Below are positions 36,704-44,588 of a DNA stretch of 64,000 nucleotides, in pieces. The DNA comes from Lewinellaceae bacterium (lineage in GTDB: Bacteria; Bacteroidota; Bacteroidia; Chitinophagales; Saprospiraceae), in assembly GCA_020636355.1 (NCBI GenBank), contig JACJYB010000008.1, positions 150,001 to 214,000 on the forward strand, in the 5' to 3' direction. Both the position numbers and the translations under genes were made by a program. Within the stretch, counting starts at the first letter, position 1; every line of letters begins with the position of its first letter. A model generated the notes under the pieces. That model did no database searches. It was given only the letters and a program-made list of their open reading frames with translations, and was not told the DNA's origin.

Positions 36704-37072
36704 TTAATCTTGTTCTTCCGGCCCTTCCAGGCTATCCAGCAATTGTTGCAATTCATCCCAGTCGACCTGCTCCTCTTTGACCAGGTAGGATACCAGCCGA
36801 TGGACCGAACCGTCAAAGTAGTCACTGACCAATTGCTGCAGGGACTTCTTCCGGTAATCATCCCTTGATACCCGCGAATAATATTCATGGGTTCGTCCAT
36901 AGGCTTTATGATCCACAAAACCCTTCTTTTCCAAGATGCGTACAATGGATGAAATGGTGCTATGCGGTGGACGCGGTTCCCCGAGATGATCCAGAATATC
37001 GCTCACCGTGCAGCGCTCCAGGGTCCAGATCCACTGCATAACTTCTTCTTCTGCCGGAGTCAGTTTTTTCAT
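36704..37072 (-). CDS. BlaI/MecI-family transcriptional repressor (second locus)
   Basis: A 122-residue winged-helix repressor: KKLTPAEEEVMQWIWTLERC at the N-terminus, PPHSTISSIVRILEKKGFVD as the recognition region and HEYYSRVSRDDYRKKSL as the start of the dimerisation part. It is expected to be cleaved by the M56 protein encoded 26 bases downstream. It starts 5 bases after the TPR gene, so it is the middle gene of the operon. The likely operator is the palindrome upstream of the TPR gene, since no room for one exists directly before this gene. Confidence 0.92.
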   Translation of the reverse strand: MKKLTPAEEEVMQWIWTLERCTVSDILDHLGEPRPPHSTISSIVRILEKKGFVDHKAYGRTHEYYSRVSRDDYRKKSLQQLVSDYFDGSVHRLVSYLVKEEQVDWDELQQLLDSLEGPEEQD

Positions 37073-37077
37073 AAAGC

Positions 37078-38223
37078 TTATTGATTGGATTTTGATTGAT
37101 GGATGAATTCTTTGAGATAGCGGATGCGGTCGTTCGCATAGCTCGTGTATTCCACATTGGCATCAGCGGTCGCCAGGTATTTCTGATAAAGCTTGAGTGC
37201 TATGGATTTATCTTTGTAATAGAGGTCGCTGACTTGCGCTTTAAAAAAAAGGTATTTGGCCACCCCCGAATAAGCATATGCCTCATCGTAATTTTGAATG
37301 GCTTCTTTCCATTTGTTTTCCTGCTTACAAAGCAATCCCAACTGGGCGTAATAGAGACCAATATTCGGTGAGATGGACTTCTGAACGGCCTGCTCAAGAT
37401 GGAAAATGGCCTTATCCGGATCTTCCTTGACCGTATAGGCCATGCCCAGGTAATAATGCGTATACTCCGTATCGTCCTTTTCCAATAAATTTTCCAGGAT
37501 ATGGATGGCCTTATCCACCGAGTCGATCTGCAGATATGCGTAGCCAAACATTTTTTGATAATACGGATTCAGATCCAGCCTTCCTCTCGTCCTTTCCAAC
37601 AGTTTAACCACCAGGGCGTAATCGCGTAAAGCGTATTTGGTCTTGGCGCGCTGTAACAGGACTTGCAAATTGGTCGAATCCAGTTGGAATGCGAGATAAA
37701 AAAGACTATCGGCTTCTTTAACCTGTTCGTTATTGGCAAATAAATTTCCCAGGCTCAGTAACACGTCGATATCATCGGGATTGAGCGAACGTGCCTGTGC
37801 ATAGTAGTGGAAGGCATCCAGGATAATGCCGGCTTTCTCGGCCACCTGGCCACACAATTTGTAATAAGTAGGATTCACGGGATCCAGCTTGACCAACCGC
37901 CGGTATTGCAGAAATGCTTTGGGATAATTCCATTCCTGCTCGTACAAGCCTCCCAATTGCAACAAAGCTGGTGTCATAGCCGTATCCTGCCGGATCACCC
38001 TTTCGTAATTCTCCCGGGCATCTTTCCACTGCCCTAACTTATTCTGACAATAGGCCATACGGTAAAGGGTGGTCGTCTGGGTATCGGCCAGCGATTGATA
38101 ATAAGCTAGTGCAGTCCTGAAATCCTGCCTTTCCAGAGCTGCCTGGCCCGGATCGGCCTGTGTAAAACCGCTGCACCAGATACCAAAAATCCAAACCGTG
38201 ATCAATCCTAACTTTCTCCTCAT
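37078..38223 (-). CDS. exported TPR-repeat protein
   Basis: About 381 residues from ATG 38223 (MRRKLGLITVWIFGIWCSGF); a longer frame from a TTG at 38238 is less likely. The start is a signal peptide ending near TQA. The rest is a chain of tetratricopeptide repeats, for example TALAYYQSLADTQTTTLYRM, KAFLQYRRLVKLDPVNPTYY, DAFHYYAQARSLNPDDIDVL and KAIFHLEQAVQKSISPNIGL. Such proteins bind partners in the periplasm. As first gene of an operon with BlaI and an M56 peptidase, it may feed a signal to the peptidase; this is an inference. Confidence 0.85.
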   Translation of the reverse strand: MRRKLGLITVWIFGIWCSGFTQADPGQAALERQDFRTALAYYQSLADTQTTTLYRMAYCQNKLGQWKDARENYERVIRQDTAMTPALLQLGGLYEQEWNYPKAFLQYRRLVKLDPVNPTYYKLCGQVAEKAGIILDAFHYYAQARSLNPDDIDVLLSLGNLFANNEQVKEADSLFYLAFQLDSTNLQVLLQRAKTKYALRDYALVVKLLERTRGRLDLNPYYQKMFGYAYLQIDSVDKAIHILENLLEKDDTEYTHYYLGMAYTVKEDPDKAIFHLEQAVQKSISPNIGLYYAQLGLLCKQENKWKEAIQNYDEAYAYSGVAKYLFFKAQVSDLYYKDKSIALKLYQKYLATADANVEYTSYANDRIRYLKEFIHQSKSNQ

Positions 38224-38234
38224 AAAACAATGGT

Positions 38235-38294
38235 ACAACTAAATAATCAATTAAACAACTAATTATCCAATTATATAACGTATTAATACGTTAT
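38235..38294 (-). promoter_or_regulatory. operator region of the TPR-BlaI-M56 operon
   Basis: Two features sit just upstream of the operon start. Bases 38275-38294 (ATAACGTATTAATACGTTAT) form a perfect 20-base palindrome. Bases 38235-38253 and 38255-38273 form a direct repeat of 19 bases with three mismatches (ACAACTAA at the start of each) and a 20-base period. These are likely binding sites for the operon's BlaI-type repressor. The arms differ from those at the other BlaI locus. Confidence 0.6.
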
Positions 38295-38381
38295 CGTGCT
38301 GTTGGTGCGGCTTCAGCGAAGGACCGGGGCCAGGTTGTGCCGAAAAATCCGTATCATGCAGCCGATTTTTGAACCCTCGGT

Positions 38382-39296
38382 ATGGATACCAAAGCGTCAA
38401 TAGCAAACCGGGTACACCTGCAAAAGTGTCCCATCTGCAAACAGAGCTCTTTACAAACCCATCTTTCGGTACCGGACCATGCCCAATCCGGAGAAATTTT
38501 TGAATTGTTGCGCTGTCCGAAGTGCCAGCTCGTCCTTACGCAGGATGCACCAGACGCTACATCCATTGGTCCGTATTACGACTTCCCAGAGTACGTGTCC
38601 CACACCGATACCCAGCAGGGATTGTTTTTTCAATTGTATCACTGGGTCCGGTCCATCATGGTCCGGCGCAAGGCAAAGCTGGTCTGGCGCTGGAAAAAGT
38701 CGCCCGGAAAATTATTGGATTATGGCAGTGGTACCGGCTTTTTTCTGCACCACATGGTTCAGGAAGGCTGGCAGGGAATTGGCCTGGAAATTAATGAAGG
38801 TGCGCGCAATCACGCCCGGTCGAAGTGGAAACTGGACATCTACAGCCCGGACCGTCTGGATAACTTCAGAGAAGAATTTGATGTCATCACCCTGTGGCAT
38901 GTATTGGAGCACATCCATACGCTGGATCAAACGGTGATGCAACTGATCAGGGCGTTGAAGCCGGGCGGATTACTGGTGATTGCCGTGCCGAATTATACCA
39001 GCTTTGATGCGAAATATTACGGAAAAGATTGGGCTGCTTACGATGTGCCCCGTCATTTATGGCATTTCGCACCGGAAAGTGTGGTCCGGTTGGTGCGCAA
39101 TCTGACCTGTCTGGCCAAAAAATCCATGCCATTTGATGCCTTTTACGTGAGTTTACTCAGTGAAAAATACCGGCAAAGCGGAATCCTGGGTCGTTTACGT
39201 GCACCGCTTATCGCAGCTTTGTCCAATGGAAAGGCTATTTTTGATCCGATCAAAGCCAGTTCTGTCATTTATGTTTTCCAAAAACCTATGGTATGA
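38382..39296 (+). CDS. SAM-dependent methyltransferase with N-terminal zinc-ribbon-like motif
   Basis: A 304-residue protein. Two CxxC pairs (CPICKQSS and CPKCQLVL) near residues 13-50 form a probable zinc site. The Rossmann methyltransferase domain begins with LLDYGSGTGFFLHHMVQEGW (motif I), continues with DVITLWHVLEHI and GGLLVIAVPNYTSFDAKYYG, and ends with RHLWHFAPES. This is the Methyltransf_23 layout seen in cell-surface sugar and lipid biosynthesis loci. The substrate is unknown. Its stop overlaps the rpiB start (ATGA), so the two are coupled. Confidence 0.87.
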   Translation: MDTKASIANRVHLQKCPICKQSSLQTHLSVPDHAQSGEIFELLRCPKCQLVLTQDAPDATSIGPYYDFPEYVSHTDTQQGLFFQLYHWVRSIMVRRKAKLVWRWKKSPGKLLDYGSGTGFFLHHMVQEGWQGIGLEINEGARNHARSKWKLDIYSPDRLDNFREEFDVITLWHVLEHIHTLDQTVMQLIRALKPGGLLVIAVPNYTSFDAKYYGKDWAAYDVPRHLWHFAPESVVRLVRNLTCLAKKSMPFDAFYVSLLSEKYRQSGILGRLRAPLIAALSNGKAIFDPIKASSVIYVFQKPMV

Positions 39297-39724
39297 CAAA
39301 AATTGCATTCGGGTGTGACCACGCCGGATATATTCTGAAAGCGCCTGTGTTAGCTTATCTGACTGATGCCGGGTACGAAGTCGTAGACTTTGGCACTCAT
39401 TCGGAAGCTTCCGTAGATTACCCGGATTTTGCCCATCCGGTAGCTTATGCCGTTGAGGGCGGTGATGTCGATCTGGGAATTCTGTGTTGTGGGAGTGGCA
39501 ACGGCGTAGCCATCACGGCCAATAAACACCAGGGTATCCGCGCCGCTTTATGCTGGTTGCCGGAACTGGCCACACTGGCACGCGAACACAACAATGCCAA
39601 CATCCTCTGCATGCCGGGCCGGTACGTAACCGGTGATGAGGCTGTGGAAATGGTTAAGGCTTTTCTGGCTGCCTCCTTTGAAGGAGGTAGACACGCCCGC
39701 AGAGTCGGAAAAATGAGTTGTTGA
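39293..39724 (+). CDS. rpiB: ribose 5-phosphate isomerase B
   Basis: A 143-residue enzyme interconverting ribose 5-phosphate and ribulose 5-phosphate in the pentose phosphate pathway. Diagnostic motifs are IAFGCDHAGYILK (phosphate and ring binding), FGTHSEASVDYPDFAHPVA and the catalytic region GILCCGSGNGVAITANKHQG with the active-site Cys, then LCWLPELATLAREHNNANIL. Length is typical for RpiB. It overlaps the methyltransferase by 4 bases and is followed after 20 bases by the M28 peptidase. Confidence 0.94.
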   Translation: MTKIAFGCDHAGYILKAPVLAYLTDAGYEVVDFGTHSEASVDYPDFAHPVAYAVEGGDVDLGILCCGSGNGVAITANKHQGIRAALCWLPELATLAREHNNANILCMPGRYVTGDEAVEMVKAFLAASFEGGRHARRVGKMSC

Positions 39725-39744
39725 TCCTGAAATCTGCTTAGCAC

Positions 39745-41337
39745 ATGCAAAATCTTGTTATCCTGCTCCTGGTCCTGAATGCAACCCTGGCCTGGAGCCA
39801 ACCCACCATTACCGAAGATGCCAGCGTCGATGCGGCCCAAACCATTACCGTCGATGATCTGCGGCGACGATTAACTTATTTCGCTTCGGACGAAATGGAG
39901 GGCCGAGAGCTCGGTACCGAAGCAAACCACCGGGCGGCACGCTATCTGGCCGATGAATTGCAGAAAATGGGCATCCAGCCCTACGCTCCCGGCAAAGGAT
40001 ATTTCCAGTCCATTCCATTTTACGGGACCGACTGGACCGATTTGTACCTGGAGGTCGACGGAACCAGTTACCAAAACCTGGTCGATTATTATTCTTTCAT
40101 CCGGTTAAACAGTCCATTACCACGCCTGGAAGATAACGAAGTCGTCTTCCTGGGTTATGGTATAGAAGATCCTAAATACAGCGATTACAAAAAAGCCCAT
40201 GTTAAAGATAAGGTCATTGTTATCCTGTCCGGAGAACCGGTTGATGCGCAAGGTAATTCCCGGATAACCGGAACCAAAGAGCAGTCGGCCTGGTCCAAAG
40301 CCATTTTGCGGAAACTTACTTTGGCAAAAAATAAAGGCGTAAAAGCGGTCCTGATCGTGGATGAAGCGATTACCAAAGACATCGCAGATAACAGCCGGCA
40401 ACTGCGCTCCAATGCCTTGAAGATGGGAGAACCGGAAAATCCCGATCTGAATTCCGAATATGCCAACCATCTGTACATCTCCCCGGCAATCTTTGAAAAA
40501 CTGATCGGCAACCAATCCGCACAAGTCGCCAAAGCCAGGAAACGTATCGATGATGCCGGCAAGTTCAAGCCGGTAGCACTGAAAACCAAGATCACCCTTG
40601 CCCAAAATTTCGCAGAGAAAGAGTATCCGTTTGAGAATGTTCTGGGCTACATCGAAGGTTCCGATCCAAAGCTGAAAGACGAACTGGTCATTGTATCGGC
40701 TCATTTTGACCATATCGGACGCAATGGGGATGTGATTTTTAACGGTGCCGATGACAACGGATCCGGCAGCTGTACCGTACTGGAGATCGCCGAGGCTTTT
40801 CACGCCGCCCAGTTAGCCGGGCATGGGCCACGACGCAGTGTACTATGCCTGTGGGTAACCGGAGAAGAGAAAGGGTTGCTGGGTTCACGGTATTATACCG
40901 AGCACCCGGTATTTCCACTTGAAAACACGGTAGCGGACGTTAACATCGACATGGTGGGCCGGGTAGATGCCAAATACAAAGACAATCCCGATTACATCTA
41001 TGTCATCGGTTCTGACCGTTTAAGTACTGCCTTGCATCAGATCAATGAAGATGCCAATGCAAAATACACGCAACTTACTCTGGACTATACCTACAATGCC
41101 GACGACGATCCAAATCGATTTTATTACCGGAGTGATCATTACAACTTCGCGCGAAAAGGCATTCCGGCCATATTCTTTTTTAACGGGACACATCCCGATT
41201 ACCACCGGCCTGGTGATACCGTAGATAAAATCAATTTTGTGAAAATGCAAAAGGTGGCGACACTGATCTTCCACACAGCATGGGAACTGGCAAATCGCGA
41301 TCAGCGGATTCAGGTGGATGTTCAGGGGAGAAACTAA
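39745..41337 (+). CDS. exported M28-family metallopeptidase
   Basis: A 530-residue zinc aminopeptidase with a signal peptide (MQNLVILLLVLNATLAWSQ). A PA-like region (YGIEDPKYSDYKKAHVKDKV) sits between residues 110 and 190. The catalytic domain has ligands in VSAHFDHIGRNGD (about residue 317), GADDNGSGSC, TGEEKGLLGS (Glu-Glu pair), NIDMVGRVD and the final His in GTHPDYHRPGDT, so the two-zinc site is complete. It probably trims peptides in the periplasm or outside. An inverted repeat lies about 50 bases past the stop. Confidence 0.92.
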   Translation: MQNLVILLLVLNATLAWSQPTITEDASVDAAQTITVDDLRRRLTYFASDEMEGRELGTEANHRAARYLADELQKMGIQPYAPGKGYFQSIPFYGTDWTDLYLEVDGTSYQNLVDYYSFIRLNSPLPRLEDNEVVFLGYGIEDPKYSDYKKAHVKDKVIVILSGEPVDAQGNSRITGTKEQSAWSKAILRKLTLAKNKGVKAVLIVDEAITKDIADNSRQLRSNALKMGEPENPDLNSEYANHLYISPAIFEKLIGNQSAQVAKARKRIDDAGKFKPVALKTKITLAQNFAEKEYPFENVLGYIEGSDPKLKDELVIVSAHFDHIGRNGDVIFNGADDNGSGSCTVLEIAEAFHAAQLAGHGPRRSVLCLWVTGEEKGLLGSRYYTEHPVFPLENTVADVNIDMVGRVDAKYKDNPDYIYVIGSDRLSTALHQINEDANAKYTQLTLDYTYNADDDPNRFYYRSDHYNFARKGIPAIFFFNGTHPDYHRPGDTVDKINFVKMQKVATLIFHTAWELANRDQRIQVDVQGRN

Positions 41338-41377
41338 AAAATCTCGGAATAAAAACGGAATACTGACATAACGTCAG

Positions 41378-41420
41378 AAAAAAAGCGAGATCGGCCCTTA
41401 CCCCCCAGTGGACCGATCTC
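41378..41420 (-). terminator. terminator-like hairpin facing the minus strand
   Basis: GAGATCGG (41387-41394) and CCGATCTC (41413-41420) form an 8-bp stem with an 18-base loop. The T run follows it only on the minus strand. Both neighbouring genes are on the plus strand, so a minus-strand transcript is implied, or the A run is accidental. Confidence 0.45.
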
Positions 41421-41524
41421 TAATAAAGCTTGTCTTCTCTATTGAAAGATGCTTTACGAGTCTTCATTATGCAGATATCTTGCCAAACTTGTCCAGAATT
41501 CAGTAGCTGCAGATACTTTTTTTC

Positions 41525-41545
41525 ACATAGCATGTTCTGCTATGT
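41525..41545. repeat. 8-bp inverted repeat upstream of htpG
   Basis: ACATAGCA and TGCTATGT flank the loop TGTTC. No T run follows on either strand, so a protein-binding site or RNA hairpin is more likely than a terminator. Confidence 0.4.
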
Positions 41546-41775
41546 ATAACCATATGATAGTGAAAAAGGTGGTTGAATTTGAGTCAAAAATATTTTTTTA
41601 GATCCGTTCAATACCAAAAAAACCTACCAATTGGACCCCGGGCGGTACCTTTCAAGGCACCCTCCCTATCAGGACTTAAAGACACTGAAAAGTCACCTTG
41701 TCAATATGGCACAATCCGGCATGCTGGCATATCTTTTGACCCACGCCTAATTGGAAACATAAAAATTGTAAGCTT

Positions 41776-43641
41776 ATGCAAACGGGTAAGATCTCAGTTC
41801 AAACCGAAAACATCTTTCCGATCATCAAGAAATTCCTCTATTCCGATCATGAAATATTTCTTCGTGAGCTCATCTCCAATGCGGTTGATGCCACCAATAA
41901 ATTAAAGGTCCTGGCATCGCGCGGTGATTTTGCCGGTGAGCTGGGTGACCTGACGATCCAGATTAACCTGGATGCAGAAGCCAAAACGCTTACCATCTCC
42001 GATCGCGGGATTGGCATGACGGCTGCTGAAGTTGAAAAATACCTGAATCAGGTGGCATTCTCCAGCGCCCAGGAATTTTTGGAAAAATACAAAGACGAAA
42101 GCATCATCGGCCATTTTGGCCTTGGCTTCTACTCCGCATTTATGGTCTCCAGGCAGGTTGATGTCCGGACCCGTTCCTACCAAGAAGGTGCTACCGGGGT
42201 TACCTGGTCCTGCACCGGTGAACCGGAGTATACGCTGGATGAAAACGACAAAAGCGACCGGGGAACCGACATTGTACTGCACATTGCCGAGGACAGCGAA
42301 GAATTTCTGGATCAGTCACGCATTGAAGATCTGTTGCAGAAATATTGCAAATTCCTCCCTGTCCCCATTCAGTTTGGCACCCGTACCGAAACAAAAATGG
42401 AGGGAGAAGGTGATGATGCCCAGGAGGTTAAAGAAGAATTGCCGAACATCATTAATGATACGCCTCCCCTTTGGAAAAAACAACCGTCAGACTTGACCGA
42501 TGAGGATTACAAGTCCTTCTACGAAGTGCTTTATCCTTTTACACCGGAGCCGATGTTCTGGATTCATCTGAATATTGATTATCCATTCAACCTGACCGGT
42601 ATCCTTTATTTTCCCAAGCTGAATAATACCTTCGAAGTCCAGAAGAATAAGATCCAGCTCTATTCCAATCAAGTATATGTGACCGATGAGGTCAAAGAAA
42701 TCGTTCCCGAGTTTTTGACCTTATTGCATGGGGTCATTGACTCGCCGGATATCCCGTTAAATGTTTCCAGGAGTTATCTGCAAAGCGATGCCAATGTCAA
42801 GAAAATCAACAGCTATATCACCAAAAAGGTCGCTGAAAAACTCCAGGAACTATTTAACAAAGACCGCGAATCTTTCGAAAACAAGTGGGATGACATCGGC
42901 ATGTTTGTCAAGTATGGCATCATATCCGATGAGAAGTTCTACGATAAAGCCATCAAATTCGCCCTCTTGAAAAATGTAGATGGCAAAGCCTATACCATCG
43001 ATGAATACAAAACCCTTGTCAAGGATTTGCAGACCGACAAGCACGACAAGCTCATTTGTTTGTATACGCCGGACAAGACCGGATTTGATTCGTACCTGAA
43101 AGCCGCTCGCTCGAAAGGTTACGATGTGCTGCTGATGAACCAGATTATCGATAATCACTACATGCAGCATCTGGAATACAAACTGAATGACCTGACCTTT
43201 GTACGCATCGATTCGGATACGCTGGATAACCTGATCCAGAAAGACGAAAAACAAGAGTCGGTGCTTTCCGAAAAACAACAGGAGAAAGTCAGGGAACTCT
43301 TTGAGACCGCCCTGGGTGATGCCAAAAACAAGATACAACTGAAAGCATTATCTCCGGAAGATCATCCCGTGGTGATCACACGCCCGGAATTCATGCGACG
43401 GATGCAGGAAATGCAGGCGCTGCAGGGTATGGGCGGATTTGGTGACCGGGATGACTTTTACCAGGTGGTAGTTAACACCAATCATCCATTGGTTGCAGAC
43501 AAGTTGCTCAAAATGAAGAGTGAGGAGAAAAAAGAAACCTTTGCCAATTACCTGTATAATCTCGCCCGTCTCAACCAAAATATGCTGAAGGGTGAAGCGT
43601 TGACCCGTTTTATTGAGAACTCGCTGGAGTTTATGAAATAG
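41776..43641 (+). CDS. htpG: chaperone HtpG (Hsp90)
   Basis: A 621-residue ATP-dependent chaperone. The N-terminal GHKL ATPase domain has FLRELISNAVDATNKLKVLA, ISDRGIGMTAAEVEKYLNQV and GHFGLGFYSAFMV. The middle domain has YPFNLTGILYFPKL and DSPDIPLNVSRSYLQ, and the C-terminal dimerisation domain follows from about residue 500. The family consensus SNASDA reads SNAVDA here, a conservative change. It is preceded by a long gap and followed by a clear terminator, so it is a single-gene unit. A degenerate 9-base repeat begins next to its stop codon. Confidence 0.96.
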   Translation: MQTGKISVQTENIFPIIKKFLYSDHEIFLRELISNAVDATNKLKVLASRGDFAGELGDLTIQINLDAEAKTLTISDRGIGMTAAEVEKYLNQVAFSSAQEFLEKYKDESIIGHFGLGFYSAFMVSRQVDVRTRSYQEGATGVTWSCTGEPEYTLDENDKSDRGTDIVLHIAEDSEEFLDQSRIEDLLQKYCKFLPVPIQFGTRTETKMEGEGDDAQEVKEELPNIINDTPPLWKKQPSDLTDEDYKSFYEVLYPFTPEPMFWIHLNIDYPFNLTGILYFPKLNNTFEVQKNKIQLYSNQVYVTDEVKEIVPEFLTLLHGVIDSPDIPLNVSRSYLQSDANVKKINSYITKKVAEKLQELFNKDRESFENKWDDIGMFVKYGIISDEKFYDKAIKFALLKNVDGKAYTIDEYKTLVKDLQTDKHDKLICLYTPDKTGFDSYLKAARSKGYDVLLMNQIIDNHYMQHLEYKLNDLTFVRIDSDTLDNLIQKDEKQESVLSEKQQEKVRELFETALGDAKNKIQLKALSPEDHPVVITRPEFMRRMQEMQALQGMGGFGDRDDFYQVVVNTNHPLVADKLLKMKSEEKKETFANYLYNLARLNQNMLKGEALTRFIENSLEFMK

Positions 43642-43643
43642 GT

Positions 43644-43679
43644 AAAGAGGTAGAAAAGGTTATAGAAGTATCAAAGGTA
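43644..43679 (+). repeat. four units of a degenerate 9-base repeat behind htpG
   Basis: AAAGAGGTA, GAAAAGGTT, ATAGAAGTA and TCAAAGGTA follow in phase, beginning two bases after the htpG stop. The first unit equals the core unit behind the pseudouridine synthase gene (15661-15678). Confidence 0.55.
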
Positions 43680-43764
43680 TACCTCCCAATAACCCCACAG
43701 CTTAGCCCAGGAAACAGAGCATGGGGCATGGAGTAAAAGCGATACAAGCAATAATTATAAGGAA

Positions 43765-43803
43765 AGGTCCGGGAATCGATTATTCCCGGACTTTGTTGTT
43801 TTA
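43765..43803 (+). terminator. Rho-independent terminator of htpG
   Basis: A perfect 10-bp stem GTCCGGGAAT/ATTCCCGGAC with loop CGATT is followed by TTTGTTGTTTT. Confidence 0.85.
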
Positions 43804-43921
43804 GGAAGAAGGTGAGCATTACCAACCGGCAAATAAATGCCAGGTTCCGATAGGGGGGCCCCTGCACTGCCGGTATCCTTGGAGTAAACTTATTTAACAG
43901 TTGATGCTAAACCTTTAATTT

Positions 43922-44503
43922 ATGAGAAAGCCTATTTTATTTACGTTCCTGCTCTTTACTGCTTCACTGGTATCCGCTCAGACGGAAACATTGTTTCACA
44001 ACATGCGGCTAAACGGCGGGTTTGGTGCGCTGCTCTTTGAATCCAGCAAAATCAACGGGGACTACCGGCCGTCCATGGGTGGTGGCGCCGGACTGGTCTT
44101 CAATGAATTATTCCTGGGGTGGTACGGACTGGGGAGCACCGATTATCAAGCGTTGCTGGACGGTGACGAACCGGAACTGGACATTGCTCACGGAGGGTTT
44201 TGGGTCGGTTATATGTATCCGACCAAAAAACTGGTCCATGCCTACGGAAGTTTGAAGATCGGCTGGGGCGGGCTCGGCATAAACCTGCAGGATGAGTTCG
44301 ATCATTGGCACCGGAATGTGGACGGCTTATTTGTCCTCACTCCGGAAGCCGGCGTAGAAATCAATATTGCGAGGTGGTTCAGGATCTCCGCCGGAGCGAG
44401 CTACCGCATCGTTGATGGCGTGCGGACCGACGGATACACCAACAGCGATTTCAGCGGACTGAATGCCTCCATTGGCTTGCGGTTCGGCTGGTTTGGCAGA
44501 TAG
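43922..44503 (+). CDS. small exported protein, probably outer-membrane beta-barrel
   Basis: A 193-residue protein with a signal peptide (MRKPILFTFLLFTASLVSAQ). The mature part alternates Gly/aromatic-rich strands (GLVFNELFLGWYGLGST, GGFWVGYMYP, LVHAYGSLKIGWGGLG, FRISAGASYRIVDG) and ends with GLRFGWFGR, a terminal aromatic strand as in small outer-membrane barrels. No named family is recognised. It stands alone between the htpG terminator and a convergent minus-strand operon. Confidence 0.78.
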   Translation: MRKPILFTFLLFTASLVSAQTETLFHNMRLNGGFGALLFESSKINGDYRPSMGGGAGLVFNELFLGWYGLGSTDYQALLDGDEPELDIAHGGFWVGYMYPTKKLVHAYGSLKIGWGGLGINLQDEFDHWHRNVDGLFVLTPEAGVEINIARWFRISAGASYRIVDGVRTDGYTNSDFSGLNASIGLRFGWFGR

Positions 44504-44520
44504 TCGTAACATCTGAAGAC

Positions 44521-44571
44521 AGGGCTTCAAAGCTTCTGGAGGTCACGAACCCCAGCGGGTTTTGAAGCCCT
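44521..44571. repeat. 51-base two-tier inverted repeat between convergent genes
   Basis: AGGGCTTCAAA (44521-44531) pairs perfectly with TTTGAAGCCCT (44561-44571). An inner pair CTGG/CCAG (44536-44539 and 44552-44555) adds a second tier. There is no T run, but its place between convergent stops fits a bidirectional terminator or a dispersed REP-like element. Confidence 0.6.
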
Positions 44572-44588
44572 GATACGCACATAGGCGT

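Larger units (their letters stand above)
41338..41775. other. 438-base gap upstream of htpG
   Basis: Apart from the two inverted repeats listed separately, I see no coding frame worth calling. Near the 3' end TGGCAC and later TATCTTTTG resemble parts of promoter elements but do not fit either the sigma-54 or the TAnnTTTG pattern exactly. The length would suit heat-shock control of htpG or a small RNA. Confidence 0.35.

Noticed and set aside
40117..40803. 228-codon open frame antisense to the M28 peptidase
   Set aside because: The opposite strand encodes a complete zinc peptidase; the antisense product has no recognisable motif and is a shadow of biased codon use.
41707..41721. TGGCAC-containing sequence upstream of htpG as a sigma-54 promoter
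   Set aside because: The -12 part reads GGCA where TTGC is needed, so only the -24 half fits.
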